DNA of 36,614 nucleotides from Bacteroidota bacterium. Lineage in GTDB: Bacteria > Bacteroidota > Ignavibacteria > SZUA-365. Each line of letters starts with the position of its first letter. The stretch's first letter is position 1. A program made the position numbers and the translations under genes. Where the stretch lies: NCBI GenBank assembly GCA_023432805.1, contig JAEYUG010000027.1, positions 1 to 36,614 of the forward strand, in the 5' to 3' direction. The notes below the pieces were generated by a model. That model worked only from the letters and a program-made list of their open reading frames with translations, made no database searches and was not told the origin of the DNA. This document shows positions 13,379 through 23,140 of this stretch, in pieces.

Positions 13379-15556
13379 TCAGCGCTGGAGGATGATCCAG
13401 ACAGGGGGGCTGAGTGGGGACTCGGCGCCGCCGGTGGCCTGGACTTTCACGCGGTAGAGATAGGGTCCGTCTGCACGCAGGGAGGTGTCGACGTAGCGGG
13501 TCCCGCCGCCAGGCACGGTCGCGACCGCGGAGAGGTCGTAGCCTCCGGCCTCGCGGTAGATCACGAAGTGATGGGCCTCGCCGTTGCGCGGTGTGTATGA
13601 CCACGAGACCGTGATCGCCGCCGTGGCGCTGTCGTACTCGGCACGCAGGGACTCGACGGCAGGACGCACGCCGCTGTCGAAGGGGCGCGCATGCACGGCC
13701 ACGTCGGTGCGCGCACGGAGTCCCGCCGCATCAACAGCCTCGAGGTGATAGAAGTACGCGGTGCCGGGCACGCCGGTGCTGTCGAGCCAGCGCTCCTCCG
13801 CGGGCGCCAGGCGCGCGATTTCGCGCCAGACGGTGTCGACCTCGCTCGAGCGCAGCAGCACCTGCGAGGCGACATCCTCGCTCGAGCTGGGGGCCCATGC
13901 CAGACGCACCATGCCTTCATCCACACGCACGGTCGTGAACACGGGCGGCGATGGCGGTACAAGGTCGGGACGGCGCAGCTCGAGCGGCGCGGTCGGCAGG
14001 GAGTTGCGATAGGTTCTGCTCACGGTCGCCAGCATGTAGTACACTGAACGCGTGAGCGTGCGCACCTCGACGGTGTCGGTGAATGTCGTGTCGCGCAACA
14101 CCTCTCCGGTCATCTGCGCGTACTCGTGCTCGGCGGCATTCGCACGCAGCACGCGATAGCCCAGCACATTGCGACCGGCTACCGGCGTCCAGTGCAGACG
14201 CACGATGCCCGCGGTGTCGATGCTTCCCGCGAGATTGCGAGGCGGCTCGGGCCGCGTGGTGTCGATGATGAGGCCGTAGAGCGGCAGCGAACGGGATTCG
14301 TTTCCCGCGGCATCCAGCGCAGCGACGATGTAGAATGGCTCGGCATCGTCAGGCCGTGTGTCGTCGTAGCTGCGCACGGTCGTGGCGAGCGGCTCGCGCG
14401 TGATGCGCGTGTAGCCGGTGTCGGACGCGGCGCTGCGCAGGATGTGGAATCCCGCCAGATCCTTCGGCAGGTATTCCATCTCCCATGTGAGGCGGATGCG
14501 GTCGAGGCCGAGCTGCTCGGGATTGCACACGATCGGTGCGGGCGGCGGCGTGCGGTCGACGCCCCGGGCCTCGACCTCCTCATGCGCCCCGCGCATCGCG
14601 AAGGCGTCGATGCCCACGACGCGGTAGCGGTAGGTGCGTCCGTTCACGATGGTCGTGTCGATGTAGGCGCCGTGAGGCTCAACGGGTGTGCTGTCGGGTT
14701 CGAGTATCACGCGCGGCACATCGGTGAGCTGCGTGAAGCTGCGGCCACCGTCGTCGGAGCGCAGCACGTGCCAGCCGGTGTAGGCGGGTCCAGCGGGTGC
14801 GAGCCAGCGCAGGTCGATGCGTCCGTCGAGTCCTTCGGCCACGAGGTCGCGCGGCGGCGGCAGTACGGGCGGCGCTGCTCCCGCCGTGATCGTGACCTCG
14901 CCCGGTGCGACGCGGTAGTCGCGCTCCTCCGCGAGCGAGACGGTGTAGGTGTAGGTGACGCCGGTCTGCACGGCGCGGTCCACGAAGCGCAGTCCGAGCA
15001 GCGCGGCTACATCGGGATCGTTATCAGCCGCGAAGAGTCCGTAGCCGTACAGCTGGGTATTGCGGTCGCTGTTGGCTGCGAGGGTGTCGAGTCCGAGGCT
15101 GTCGGGTTCGCCCGCGAGCGTGGAGTCGCCCCACGCGACAAGCATCGCGATGGCGAGGAAGCGATTCTGTTCGCCGTTCTGCAGGCGCGTATCGACGGTT
15201 TCAGGATTCGCCGCCATCAGGGGCACTGGTGTGAGCACGACGCGTTCGCCGTCTGCGCTCAGGCGTTCGACGCGCCATCCGATGCGGTTGCCGAGGCGCC
15301 AGGCATGCGCGGCATCGGGGGCCCAGCGCAGTACGATGGAATCTGCGGATGCCCGGGCCAGCACGACGACGCGTGCATGCGGTGCGGTGGCCGGTGTCAC
15401 CGTCCGCTGCTGCGCTGCCGCCGGCAGCATGAGGAAGCCGAGCACGAGCGCGCACAATAGGGCGGTGCGACCAGCTGTGGTGCGGGCCGGGTGGCTTCCG
15501 CCGGGAGTTGCGCTACGACGGGCGGATGAGGGGCACTGCGTCTGGGGAGGTCTCAT
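13379..15556 (-). CDS. Secreted multi-fibronectin-III protein
   Basis: The protein has 725 residues. After a basic N region of about 30 residues, a signal segment (TALLCALVLGFLML) ends at PAAAQ. The mature part is built of about six fibronectin type III domains, the clear ones beginning PPRDLVAEGLDGRIDLRW, PPPAPIVCNPEQLGLDRIRL, PEPPRNLAGSIDTAGIVRL, PPSPPVFTTVRVDEGMVRL and RPAVESLRAEYDSATAAITV. It ends in PVWIILQR without a T9SS domain. ATG 15556 overlaps the TGA of the giant upstream gene (ATGA), so the two are translationally coupled; the frame extension to 15595 is not used. FN3 arrays serve as spacers or protein-binding rods. A role as a periplasmic or surface partner of the giant protein is inferred. 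Confidence 0.87.
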   Translation of the reverse strand: MRPPQTQCPSSARRSATPGGSHPARTTAGRTALLCALVLGFLMLPAAAQQRTVTPATAPHARVVVLARASADSIVLRWAPDAAHAWRLGNRIGWRVERLSADGERVVLTPVPLMAANPETVDTRLQNGEQNRFLAIAMLVAWGDSTLAGEPDSLGLDTLAANSDRNTQLYGYGLFAADNDPDVAALLGLRFVDRAVQTGVTYTYTVSLAEERDYRVAPGEVTITAGAAPPVLPPPRDLVAEGLDGRIDLRWLAPAGPAYTGWHVLRSDDGGRSFTQLTDVPRVILEPDSTPVEPHGAYIDTTIVNGRTYRYRVVGIDAFAMRGAHEEVEARGVDRTPPPAPIVCNPEQLGLDRIRLTWEMEYLPKDLAGFHILRSAASDTGYTRITREPLATTVRSYDDTRPDDAEPFYIVAALDAAGNESRSLPLYGLIIDTTRPEPPRNLAGSIDTAGIVRLHWTPVAGRNVLGYRVLRANAAEHEYAQMTGEVLRDTTFTDTVEVRTLTRSVYYMLATVSRTYRNSLPTAPLELRRPDLVPPSPPVFTTVRVDEGMVRLAWAPSSSEDVASQVLLRSSEVDTVWREIARLAPAEERWLDSTGVPGTAYFYHLEAVDAAGLRARTDVAVHARPFDSGVRPAVESLRAEYDSATAAITVSWSYTPRNGEAHHFVIYREAGGYDLSAVATVPGGGTRYVDTSLRADGPYLYRVKVQATGGAESPLSPPVWIILQR

Positions 15557-18500
15557 AGCCTGCACTCCGTTCCCGAACTGAACTTGAAGTTGCACGTACC
15601 CTTGACGAGTCCGCCGAGGATACTATAGCTGCCGTGCACCGTGCCGTTGACCCACATGGGATTGGGCGCGCCCATTTCGAGGAGCATGGCGGCGCTGACG
15701 GCGAGGATGTCGAAGTAGCCCTTGTAGCCCCAGCAGCAGCAGGTGCACCATCGCAGACGCCAGCCCTTGAAGCAGGGATAGCCGAGGCAGAAGCCGATGT
15801 CGACGTAGAGTCCGACCGCCCCGTACACATAGCCGTAGAGCCTGCCCTGGGCCTGCCATCCGTTGATGCCCGCGCATTTGGTCTGCTTCATCAGCATGAT
15901 GTCGAAGCCGCCGTAGACGTCGAGCACCGCGTAGAAGGGACCGAAGGTCTTGCGTCCGGTGTTCCATGACAGCAGTACGCCGAGGGCGACGCCGGAGCCG
16001 TTCGACAGGCTCGTACTGCGTGTCTGCGGCGGGAGGCCGAGTACGTTTGTAATGGTGGTGGGGAGGGGGGCAGGACCCGGCAGGTTCTGGCCCATCATCA
16101 CATACGCACTGACCTGCGGAAGCCACGATGCGATCGAGAGCCGGAAGGGCGAGGCCGGCTCGCCGATCTTGAAGTACCAGGGGGATCCGATGTGGAAGAC
16201 GGCCTGACCGCCGCCCTGCACGGGCGGTGCGGTGATGGCGGCCGCGAAGACGCCGTGCATCACGTTGGTCGTGAAGGTGTAGGTGATGTCGCAGAACATC
16301 CGGACCTTGGCATTCGCGCGCTGGGTCACGTCGGCCATGCCGTAGCCGTTGCCCTGCAGGGTGATGCGGCTGATGGAGACGTTGTCGTTGGCGTCGCGGA
16401 TGAGGCCGACCTCAACGGCGAGATCGGCGTTGAAGGCGGCCGAGCTGGGATAGGTGCCGAGCGTGATCTGCGCACGGAGTCCGTAGGAATTGTACTTCGG
16501 TGTGAAGCGGAACTGCTCGACCATCTTGCCGGGATCGATGCGTCCCGTCCCCAGCGGCGTGCTGCGGTCCATGTTGATCCAGAAGCCGCCGCCGAAGCCG
16601 TAGAACCCGACCGGGGAAGTGCCGAGCGCGATGCCCGCGGGGAAGAGCACGTTCGCATCGAAGAAGAAGTACTTGTAGGTGGTGATCGTGCCCGCGATGG
16701 TCGTGTCCACGCGTCCGTACTGTGCGGTCATGCTCAGCCGAAAGAGCTTGACGACCTCCGCGCTCACGGTGCCGCGGAAGCCCGTGCCGTAGACGGCGTC
16801 GCGGTTGAAGAGCGAGAAGGTGCCGTCGAACTTCACCACGCCGATGTCGGCGTGAATGTTTATTGAACTGAGACTGATGCTGTTGTAGACGAACGAGGGA
16901 TCGCTGGTCGGATTCTGGAGCTTCCCCCAGATGATGAGGGTGGCGCCGCCGCCCACGCCGCCGGTGCCGTTGGTGAAGTTCACATTGAGCGTGAACGAGA
17001 GGCCGCTCAGATCCCCCGTCGTTCCTCCGCTCTGTTCGACAAAGCCGATGTTGGTGATCGAGACGGGGAAGCCTGCAATGCCCTTCTGCGGACTTGCGAA
17101 TCCGAAGGTGCCGGCAGTGAAGTAGGGCTTGATGGTTTGCACCCGCCAGTTCTGGAAGGTGATGCCGGGCAGGCTCACATCGGGGATGCCGCCGATGGTC
17201 TTCTGGATGCCGATCGAGCCGTTGAGGTTCGCGACCGCGCGCCACTGGGCCTGCGAATTGTCGTTGCCGATTGTGATGCTCGTGTTGCGGAAGAGGCTGA
17301 TGCGACCCTGGTAGATGTTGATGTCCATGATCGAATCGGGGCGCACGACGAAGGCGTAGCGGAGTTTCTTCGATGTGTCGGCGGGCAGGGGACGTGAGAT
17401 GGTCGCGCTGTAGCCGAGGGCGCTGGTCACGAGCGGGAAGTGCACGCGCCCCATCAGCGAGCCCGACTGCAACGAACTGTTGAGCACGCTGACGCTGATC
17501 GTGTCGAGGCTGCCGCCCCAGCCACCGAGGTTGCCGCTCGGGTACTGGAAGACGTTCTCGGCGCGGAAGGTACCGCAGATGCCGGCCTTCGAGATGATCA
17601 GATCCTGCACGGCGATCTGCGGAGGCCGGTCGGATGCGAAGGTGCGCAGGGCGGAGGGCAGCGAAACTGATGCGCGCTTGATGTAGAAGCCGGTCCACCC
17701 GTTCGTGTTGTCGCCGCGGTAGCCGGGCGGGAACTGCATGCCGGCGGGATTGTTGACGACGGACTGGTCGAAGGTCATGGACTGCACTTCGAGCACGAAG
17801 CCGCGCAGGTCGGTGAATTCGCAGCGGTCGAGCGAGGCGGCCGCGAGCCAGTTCCATCCGCGTGCGAATGACGCCGAGAATCTCGCCTTCACACGCGCGC
17901 GTCCGTCGTCGGTCGGGAAGGGCAGCAGCCACATGCGCGGAAACTCGACCTGCAGTGAGAGGCGTGCGTCGCGGAAGCCGTGGCAGTCGAAGGTGATGTA
18001 GCATCCCGAGTCAGACGAACTCGGGGCGAGGAACTTGAATCCCCACGATCCGCTGTCGGGCATGAAGCCGAGATCGGCCGGCAGGTAGAGCTGGCGGATG
18101 CCGTCGCCACCGAGGGTCGTGGTGTTGAAGCAGACCCTGCGGGCGCCGAGTCCGATGGCGATGTTCTGCCCGAGTTCGGGCATCGCGACCGAGGCGACGA
18201 CGTTCAAGTACGCTGCGGTCGGGCGGAACACCATGCCCATGATGGCGAGCGTGGTCTTGCGGCCCATGATCTCATTGTCCCATCCGAAGGGCATTTTCGC
18301 CGGCGTGCCCGCGAAATACGAGAGCATGCGCGCCGTGTTCGTCGCCGCGTTGTAGATGGTCGAGACCTGGTTGTTCGACAGGTTGAGTGCGGCGCCGAGA
18401 CCGTTGGCGAGATCCTTGGAAATACCCGCATCCTCGATCTGCTGTGCGGTGAGTTCGCCGTCGTAGACCTGGGCGCTGTCGTTGACCTTGAGATTCGAGA

Positions 18501-21024
18501 ACTCGACGGCAATGCGCACGTTGCCGAGGAACTTCACGGGAATCGTACCCGTGCCGCCGAGATTCGATCCACCGCCTGTTACCGTGAGCAGCGAGAGCGT
18601 GAAGGCTCCGACCTTCAGCGAGTCGCCTGTCTTGAACGCGCGTTGGGTCGGGGTCTGCAGCGTGGGGGCCTTTACCGAACACAGATCGAGGCAGTCACTG
18701 AGCGCCTTCGTCGTGTCGACGGTGAAGGCGCCTATGGCCGAGGTCACCGAGGCCACGTGGCAGCAGACCGAGTCCCGCCTGATGCGCGCGGTGTCGTAGG
18801 TGAGGGTGAAACGCCACATGTAGGATTTCTTCTGCGCGAGCGCGGAATCGAGCGCATCGCGCGTACCCGTCGAGCGAGCAGTCGCAAAGAGCAGGTTGAC
18901 CGTCGACGAGTCGGCGCCGCCCGGCAACACCTTGATCTTGAGCGTGTCTGCACCGGTGAACGTGCGCGTGCAGCGCGGCGCACGCCTGAGCACCTGGGAG
19001 GTGTCCTCCCACATCGAGCTCACCTCCCAGATCGAGAACGTGCCTCCCTTTATCGCAGACTGCACGATGCCCGGCTGCACCTTCACCGAAAAAGAGGGTC
19101 GGCGCGTACTGTCCTGCACCTTCGCCTTGTCGGCCGGTGACTGCGGCGTGATGCGCAGACACGTGCTGGCGCTGATCGTATCGGTGCTCGTGAACGTGCA
19201 GTATCCGAAGCTGCTCCTGTTCGACAGCAGCGAGCATGCGGTGCTGTCGACGAGCAGTGTGCGCGATGGCAGCATGGAGACCGAGACGCGCCAGGCATAC
19301 CACTGGTTCTTCTTCGGACGCCACATCGTGCTGTCGGACTTCAGGATCTCGGGATGATTCACCACGAGCACATTGAGTACGGAATCGGGACGTGCCGTGT
19401 CGGGCCATGCAAGTCCCGAGTACGCACCCACGATGTTGGTGATGCCATTGGTAAAGGAAGCCACCGGCACCGCACCAGGTGCGGGGGCGGTGTTCTCCGC
19501 GCTCACCTCGAAGATGTCGAGCACGGTGCGGTTGATGCCCGCAGGTCGGATGCGGGGTTTCGCCGTAATGCTGAACTTCGGGATGGTATCCATGCGGAAC
19601 GATTTCTCGCCCGCCGGTTGGAGCGGCGACATGGCGAAGCAGGCTTCGTAGCCGAAGGTTGCAGTGCTGCTCTGTGTCTCGGTGCGGATGCACTGCACGC
19701 CGCTCTTCAGGATCGAGGTCGAATGGCGCAGCAGGAAGCTCCATACATACCACGCGCCATCCTCCGCCTCGAACTTCGTGCTGTCGGTGGCATACACGCA
19801 GGGGAGGCGCACTTGTGAACCGCCCTCCTCGAGCGTGTCGATCACGATCATCGACGCGGCGTTCCCGGTGAAGTCGCGCGAGAGCGTCGGTGTGCGGGTC
19901 ATGGCGGTCGCGAGATTCTCGTTCTGGTTCAGAAGCTTCCAGACGCGGAAGCGACCGCCGGTCACCTTTGCTTGATCGAGGCGCTGCGTCGTGCGCAGCT
20001 TGAATCCCGGCGTGTTCGACCACGCGATGAACGCGTCGCTCGTGGGCTCGTAGGGTGAGAGGGAGAAGCAGAACGCGGAAGTGGTTGCGATGCGGAACGA
20101 ACAGACGGGACTCTTCCCTCCATCACGGAACGCGACGCGGTTGCCGGTATGGTACACGCGTACCTGCCATGCGTAGGTCTTGCCCGTGTCGAGCACGGGA
20201 TCCGCAGCCGTGTAGACATACTGCCCGATCAGGAGCCCGTCCTTGATGAAGAACGGCGGCTGCCCCGGTGTGGCAATCGCAGTTTCGGGTGTGCGTCCCG
20301 CGGGCACGGGTACGATGGTCAGCTCGTAGCGCAGCGATGCGAGTTCTGCAGGGGGGACGCCCACGAGGCAGGGAGTCCATTGCAGAAGCAAGGGCTGCGA
20401 GAGTGGGGGTGCGACCTGCATGCCGCAGGCTGGGACGATGATGCGCGGCGCCTCGGCATACTGGATGGGCACGGTTGTACAGCCCATCGGACTCGCGGCC
20501 GAGAGCGGTGCGCGTGTTGTGTAATCGAGGGCACGCACACAGATGGTGGCTGTGCCTTCGGGCAGTCGGCCGGATCGTGCGATGGCGTTGCGGTCGACGC
20601 CGGTGGCCGTCACCATGTTCTGATCGAAGAGCGCGTACTGCGTGCCGTTGAGCGTGACCACGCCGCCGGGGGCGATGCTCAGCTGCAGCGCAGGGACGTC
20701 GTCTTTTGTGACGATGCTGATCGAGTTGTCCTGCGTCGTGAGCGATCCCGACAATCTGAACACATACGAGCGTTGTGCATCGGTGTTCTGCACGAGCAGG
20801 TGGATGCGCTCGGGATGTGCGCGCCAGTCGTCGAGATACGGACTGTACGGCGGCTCGACCGTCATCGTCACAATGAGGGGGTACTGCTGGGCATGGACGG
20901 ACGTGTGCGGTGCCACGCATGCGAGTGCAAGGACGAGCAGGGAGACGCTGACGACAGTGTGATGCAGCATCCAACAGCCTGCAGGTGCCGATACCGGAGC
21001 GATGGGGGAAGGTGAGTGTTGCAT
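15553..21024 (-). CDS. Giant secreted beta-rich protein (TANFOR-like N terminus)
   Basis: The protein has 1823 residues from ATG 21024, chosen because CGGAG lies 8 bases upstream and the signal peptide (VVSVSLLVLALACVA, ending SVHAQ) then starts near the N terminus. Residues about 47-185 (YPLIVTMTVEPPYSPYLDDW) resemble what I recall as the TANFOR domain of Bacteroidota. At least three repeats of about 150 residues follow (about 319-458, 462-613 and 622-778), each opening C-F/L-x-x-x-P and containing a W-x-W/AWR strand near its end. The C-terminal 1000 residues are glycine-rich beta structure without a domain I know. Near residue 1760 lies WCTCCCWGYKG, and the protein ends GTCNFKFSSGTECRL, not in a T9SS domain. 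It is second in an operon with the barrel and FN3 genes. Function unknown. Confidence 0.82.
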   Translation of the reverse strand: MQHSPSPIAPVSAPAGCWMLHHTVVSVSLLVLALACVAPHTSVHAQQYPLIVTMTVEPPYSPYLDDWRAHPERIHLLVQNTDAQRSYVFRLSGSLTTQDNSISIVTKDDVPALQLSIAPGGVVTLNGTQYALFDQNMVTATGVDRNAIARSGRLPEGTATICVRALDYTTRAPLSAASPMGCTTVPIQYAEAPRIIVPACGMQVAPPLSQPLLLQWTPCLVGVPPAELASLRYELTIVPVPAGRTPETAIATPGQPPFFIKDGLLIGQYVYTAADPVLDTGKTYAWQVRVYHTGNRVAFRDGGKSPVCSFRIATTSAFCFSLSPYEPTSDAFIAWSNTPGFKLRTTQRLDQAKVTGGRFRVWKLLNQNENLATAMTRTPTLSRDFTGNAASMIVIDTLEEGGSQVRLPCVYATDSTKFEAEDGAWYVWSFLLRHSTSILKSGVQCIRTETQSSTATFGYEACFAMSPLQPAGEKSFRMDTIPKFSITAKPRIRPAGINRTVLDIFEVSAENTAPAPGAVPVASFTNGITNIVGAYSGLAWPDTARPDSVLNVLVVNHPEILKSDSTMWRPKKNQWYAWRVSVSMLPSRTLLVDSTACSLLSNRSSFGYCTFTSTDTISASTCLRITPQSPADKAKVQDSTRRPSFSVKVQPGIVQSAIKGGTFSIWEVSSMWEDTSQVLRRAPRCTRTFTGADTLKIKVLPGGADSSTVNLLFATARSTGTRDALDSALAQKKSYMWRFTLTYDTARIRRDSVCCHVASVTSAIGAFTVDTTKALSDCLDLCSVKAPTLQTPTQRAFKTGDSLKVGAFTLSLLTVTGGGSNLGGTGTIPVKFLGNVRIAVEFSNLKVNDSAQVYDGELTAQQIEDAGISKDLANGLGAALNLSNNQVSTIYNAATNTARMLSYFAGTPAKMPFGWDNEIMGRKTTLAIMGMVFRPTAAYLNVVASVAMPELGQNIAIGLGARRVCFNTTTLGGDGIRQLYLPADLGFMPDSGSWGFKFLAPSSSDSGCYITFDCHGFRDARLSLQVEFPRMWLLPFPTDDGRARVKARFSASFARGWNWLAAASLDRCEFTDLRGFVLEVQSMTFDQSVVNNPAGMQFPPGYRGDNTNGWTGFYIKRASVSLPSALRTFASDRPPQIAVQDLIISKAGICGTFRAENVFQYPSGNLGGWGGSLDTISVSVLNSSLQSGSLMGRVHFPLVTSALGYSATISRPLPADTSKKLRYAFVVRPDSIMDINIYQGRISLFRNTSITIGNDNSQAQWRAVANLNGSIGIQKTIGGIPDVSLPGITFQNWRVQTIKPYFTAGTFGFASPQKGIAGFPVSITNIGFVEQSGGTTGDLSGLSFTLNVNFTNGTGGVGGGATLIIWGKLQNPTSDPSFVYNSISLSSINIHADIGVVKFDGTFSLFNRDAVYGTGFRGTVSAEVVKLFRLSMTAQYGRVDTTIAGTITTYKYFFFDANVLFPAGIALGTSPVGFYGFGGGFWINMDRSTPLGTGRIDPGKMVEQFRFTPKYNSYGLRAQITLGTYPSSAAFNADLAVEVGLIRDANDNVSISRITLQGNGYGMADVTQRANAKVRMFCDITYTFTTNVMHGVFAAAITAPPVQGGGQAVFHIGSPWYFKIGEPASPFRLSIASWLPQVSAYVMMGQNLPGPAPLPTTITNVLGLPPQTRSTSLSNGSGVALGVLLSWNTGRKTFGPFYAVLDVYGGFDIMLMKQTKCAGINGWQAQGRLYGYVYGAVGLYVDIGFCLGYPCFKGWRLRWCTCCCWGYKGYFDILAVSAAMLLEMGAPNPMWVNGTVHGSYSILGGLVKGTCNFKFSSGTECRL

Positions 21025-21110
21025 GTCGTGGTCTCCGAACTGCTGTCTGTGCATCGATGCATGGTACAACGCCACGGCAGCATGTGCTGCGGCGCAGGGT
21101 GCAGTGGCCG

Positions 21111-22817
21111 TCAGGGACGCTGCGGTGCGAACGGGTGCCAGCTGAAGCCGCGCTGGTATGACAGGGTGGAGGTGAGTTCCTGGAACTGTGGATTCTCGCG
21201 GGTCCCGCCTCTGTTCTGGTTGCCGGTGATGGACAGGGAGATGTGATCACCGTCAGGTGTCGCCCACGTGAGCGACATGCCCTCGGTGATCACCTGCGAC
21301 GATCCATACGCATCACCTGCGACGCGTGAGTATCCGAGCATGAGCGAGGCCTGGAGCTTGTCGTCGAGAAACGTGGTGGCGCCACCGGTGCTCACGGTCG
21401 TCACGCGCATGGTTCCCACGGTCGTGTGCGTGTTTGCATGCGAGAACGATCCGGTGATGCTGCGCGGGAGCTGTGCATGTGCGAGCGTGTACGAGAGCAG
21501 GGCCATCGTGCTTCGCGTACCGGTGTACATGCTTGTGTAGGCGTTAAGGTCTGTGAAGGCCATGTGTTGTGCAGTGACGATGAACATGTGACGCAGCATG
21601 GCACTCGAGAGCATGGTGCGTCCGCTCACCCCGAACGATTCGTTGACGTTGCGTACGCGGATCGAATCGTTCAGCGGCATGCGCGCGCCAGTTTGTCCGG
21701 ACGCGTAGTTCGAGTAATTGATCCCGAAACCGTACTCGGGTGCGGGATCGATGTTCGCCATGATCGAGCCGATCCATCGTGTGGTCGTGGCCGTCTTCTC
21801 GCGCGCGATGTTGTCGCGTTGCATGCCGAGCGAGGCCGCAGTGCGGAGGCGTCCGTCGAGAAACATCCACGTGGGTGCGACGGTGAGATTGAACACGTCG
21901 GACTCGAAGGTGTAGGCGCCGAGACTCATGTAGTCTGGTTCGATGAGTTCTGCGGTGAGCTGCACGCCGCCCTGCGGCAACGCGGCCGCGAGGGATGCGC
22001 GTCCCGCGAAGGCAAGCGTGGTGGAGCTGAGCACGCTGTAGTAGTCGCGCAGCTGCGTGGCGCGCCGAGCCTGGAGTCCGCCTGCGATGCCGCCCTTCTC
22101 GAGCGAGGGACTATACAGATTGCGCGTGAAGAGGCTTCCCCCGATGTCCATGTCGAGCGAGACACCATCGATGATCTGGAACAGGAATCCCGCCCCGAGC
22201 ACGGCGTTCTGCTGCGGCAGCACGCCGGCCGGCGCGTGCGCGAGGGATGTCGTATCGTCGCCTGCCATGAAGAAGCTGGTGCGGGCATTGCCCTGATCGT
22301 TGCCGAACAGGAGCATGACTCCTCCGCCTGTACGCCGGTAGGCAGGGATGGCATAGCGGTTGGTCGAATCGTCTGCGACTGCGCGCTGCAGACGTCCGTA
22401 CATGGCGGCGCACACGAAATCCTTCGGCTGCAATTCCACGCCTGCACCGAGGAAGCGGATGCCCGCATTCGTGTAGCGCGACCATGACATCGACCGCCAG
22501 CCGAGGTGCAACGTGGCCCATTTGTAGGTGGGGGAGAGTCCGAACTCGCTGAATGGCTGCTGATACGACCGGTCGCGTTCGGAGATGGTGAACGAGAAGG
22601 GAATCGACACGCCATAGAGATCGGCAGTGGAGGCACCGCTGACCAGCCAGGAGAAGGGCTGCTGTCTGCGGTCCATGCCCGACATGCTGTTGGACGTCAG
22701 GGTGGCACCGACGGCGCCGTTCATGTGCAGGGGTTCGACAGCGCCGAGACGTTCGAGATCCTGCGCATGCGTGGAGTGCAGCGCAAGGAAGCATGCTGTG
22801 AAGATCAGCATCTTCAT
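21111..22817 (-). CDS. Putative outer-membrane beta-barrel protein
   Basis: This is about 568 residues from ATG 22817, where a signal peptide (MKMLIFTACFLALHSTHAQ) begins. No ribosome site is obvious, and ATG 22850 is an alternative; the frame open to 23135 is not coding before that. The mature protein shows many alternating short amphipathic strands rich in Gly, Thr, Ser and aromatics (VSIPFSFTISERDRSYQQP, WATLHLGWRSMSWSRY, YGFGINYSNYASGQTG), ending in RGFSWHPFAPQRP. This is the pattern of an outer-membrane barrel, though the last residue is not the usual aromatic. It is the first gene of a three-gene unit, 86 bp before the giant protein. It may anchor or export that protein; this is inference from order only. 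Confidence 0.72.
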   Translation of the reverse strand: MKMLIFTACFLALHSTHAQDLERLGAVEPLHMNGAVGATLTSNSMSGMDRRQQPFSWLVSGASTADLYGVSIPFSFTISERDRSYQQPFSEFGLSPTYKWATLHLGWRSMSWSRYTNAGIRFLGAGVELQPKDFVCAAMYGRLQRAVADDSTNRYAIPAYRRTGGGVMLLFGNDQGNARTSFFMAGDDTTSLAHAPAGVLPQQNAVLGAGFLFQIIDGVSLDMDIGGSLFTRNLYSPSLEKGGIAGGLQARRATQLRDYYSVLSSTTLAFAGRASLAAALPQGGVQLTAELIEPDYMSLGAYTFESDVFNLTVAPTWMFLDGRLRTAASLGMQRDNIAREKTATTTRWIGSIMANIDPAPEYGFGINYSNYASGQTGARMPLNDSIRVRNVNESFGVSGRTMLSSAMLRHMFIVTAQHMAFTDLNAYTSMYTGTRSTMALLSYTLAHAQLPRSITGSFSHANTHTTVGTMRVTTVSTGGATTFLDDKLQASLMLGYSRVAGDAYGSSQVITEGMSLTWATPDGDHISLSITGNQNRGGTRENPQFQELTSTLSYQRGFSWHPFAPQRP

Positions 22818-23140
22818 CACGCGTGGATGACAGATGTGAAACGGCGACATGCAGTATACCCGCAATTGTCGGCGGTGAACACCACCGGGGAAGCACAGTC
22901 CGGCGAGCGGGAAGGTGAATTGTTTCTGAATGAAAGAACTTACGAGCATATTATCCGAAATGCAATCGGAAAGTGGGAATCTTCTCCGCGCAGAAGCTGG
23001 GATGAAGGTGACACTCGACGTTGCAGGATTTGCATGCAGAACCGCGTATTCGAGGATGCGTTTTTGGGCGGGAGATCGTATTTTCCGTGCACCGCTGCAT
23101 GTCAGCCATCTTTCTCTGTTGCGGGAATCCCACACACGAG
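22818..23140. other. Divergent intergenic region
   Basis: This 323-bp region separates the barrel operon (-) from the LytS-type kinase (+) and should hold both promoters. Frames crossing it are upstream extensions of the two genes. An imperfect hairpin at 22870-22887 (CGG-GGTG with CACC-CCG) lies 53 bases before the barrel start and could be an operator. I see no clear promoter consensus. Confidence 0.4.

Noticed and set aside
14126..15460. 444-residue open frame antisense to the FN3 gene
   Set aside because: Shadow of the FN3 coding sequence; low complexity, no signal, no start context.
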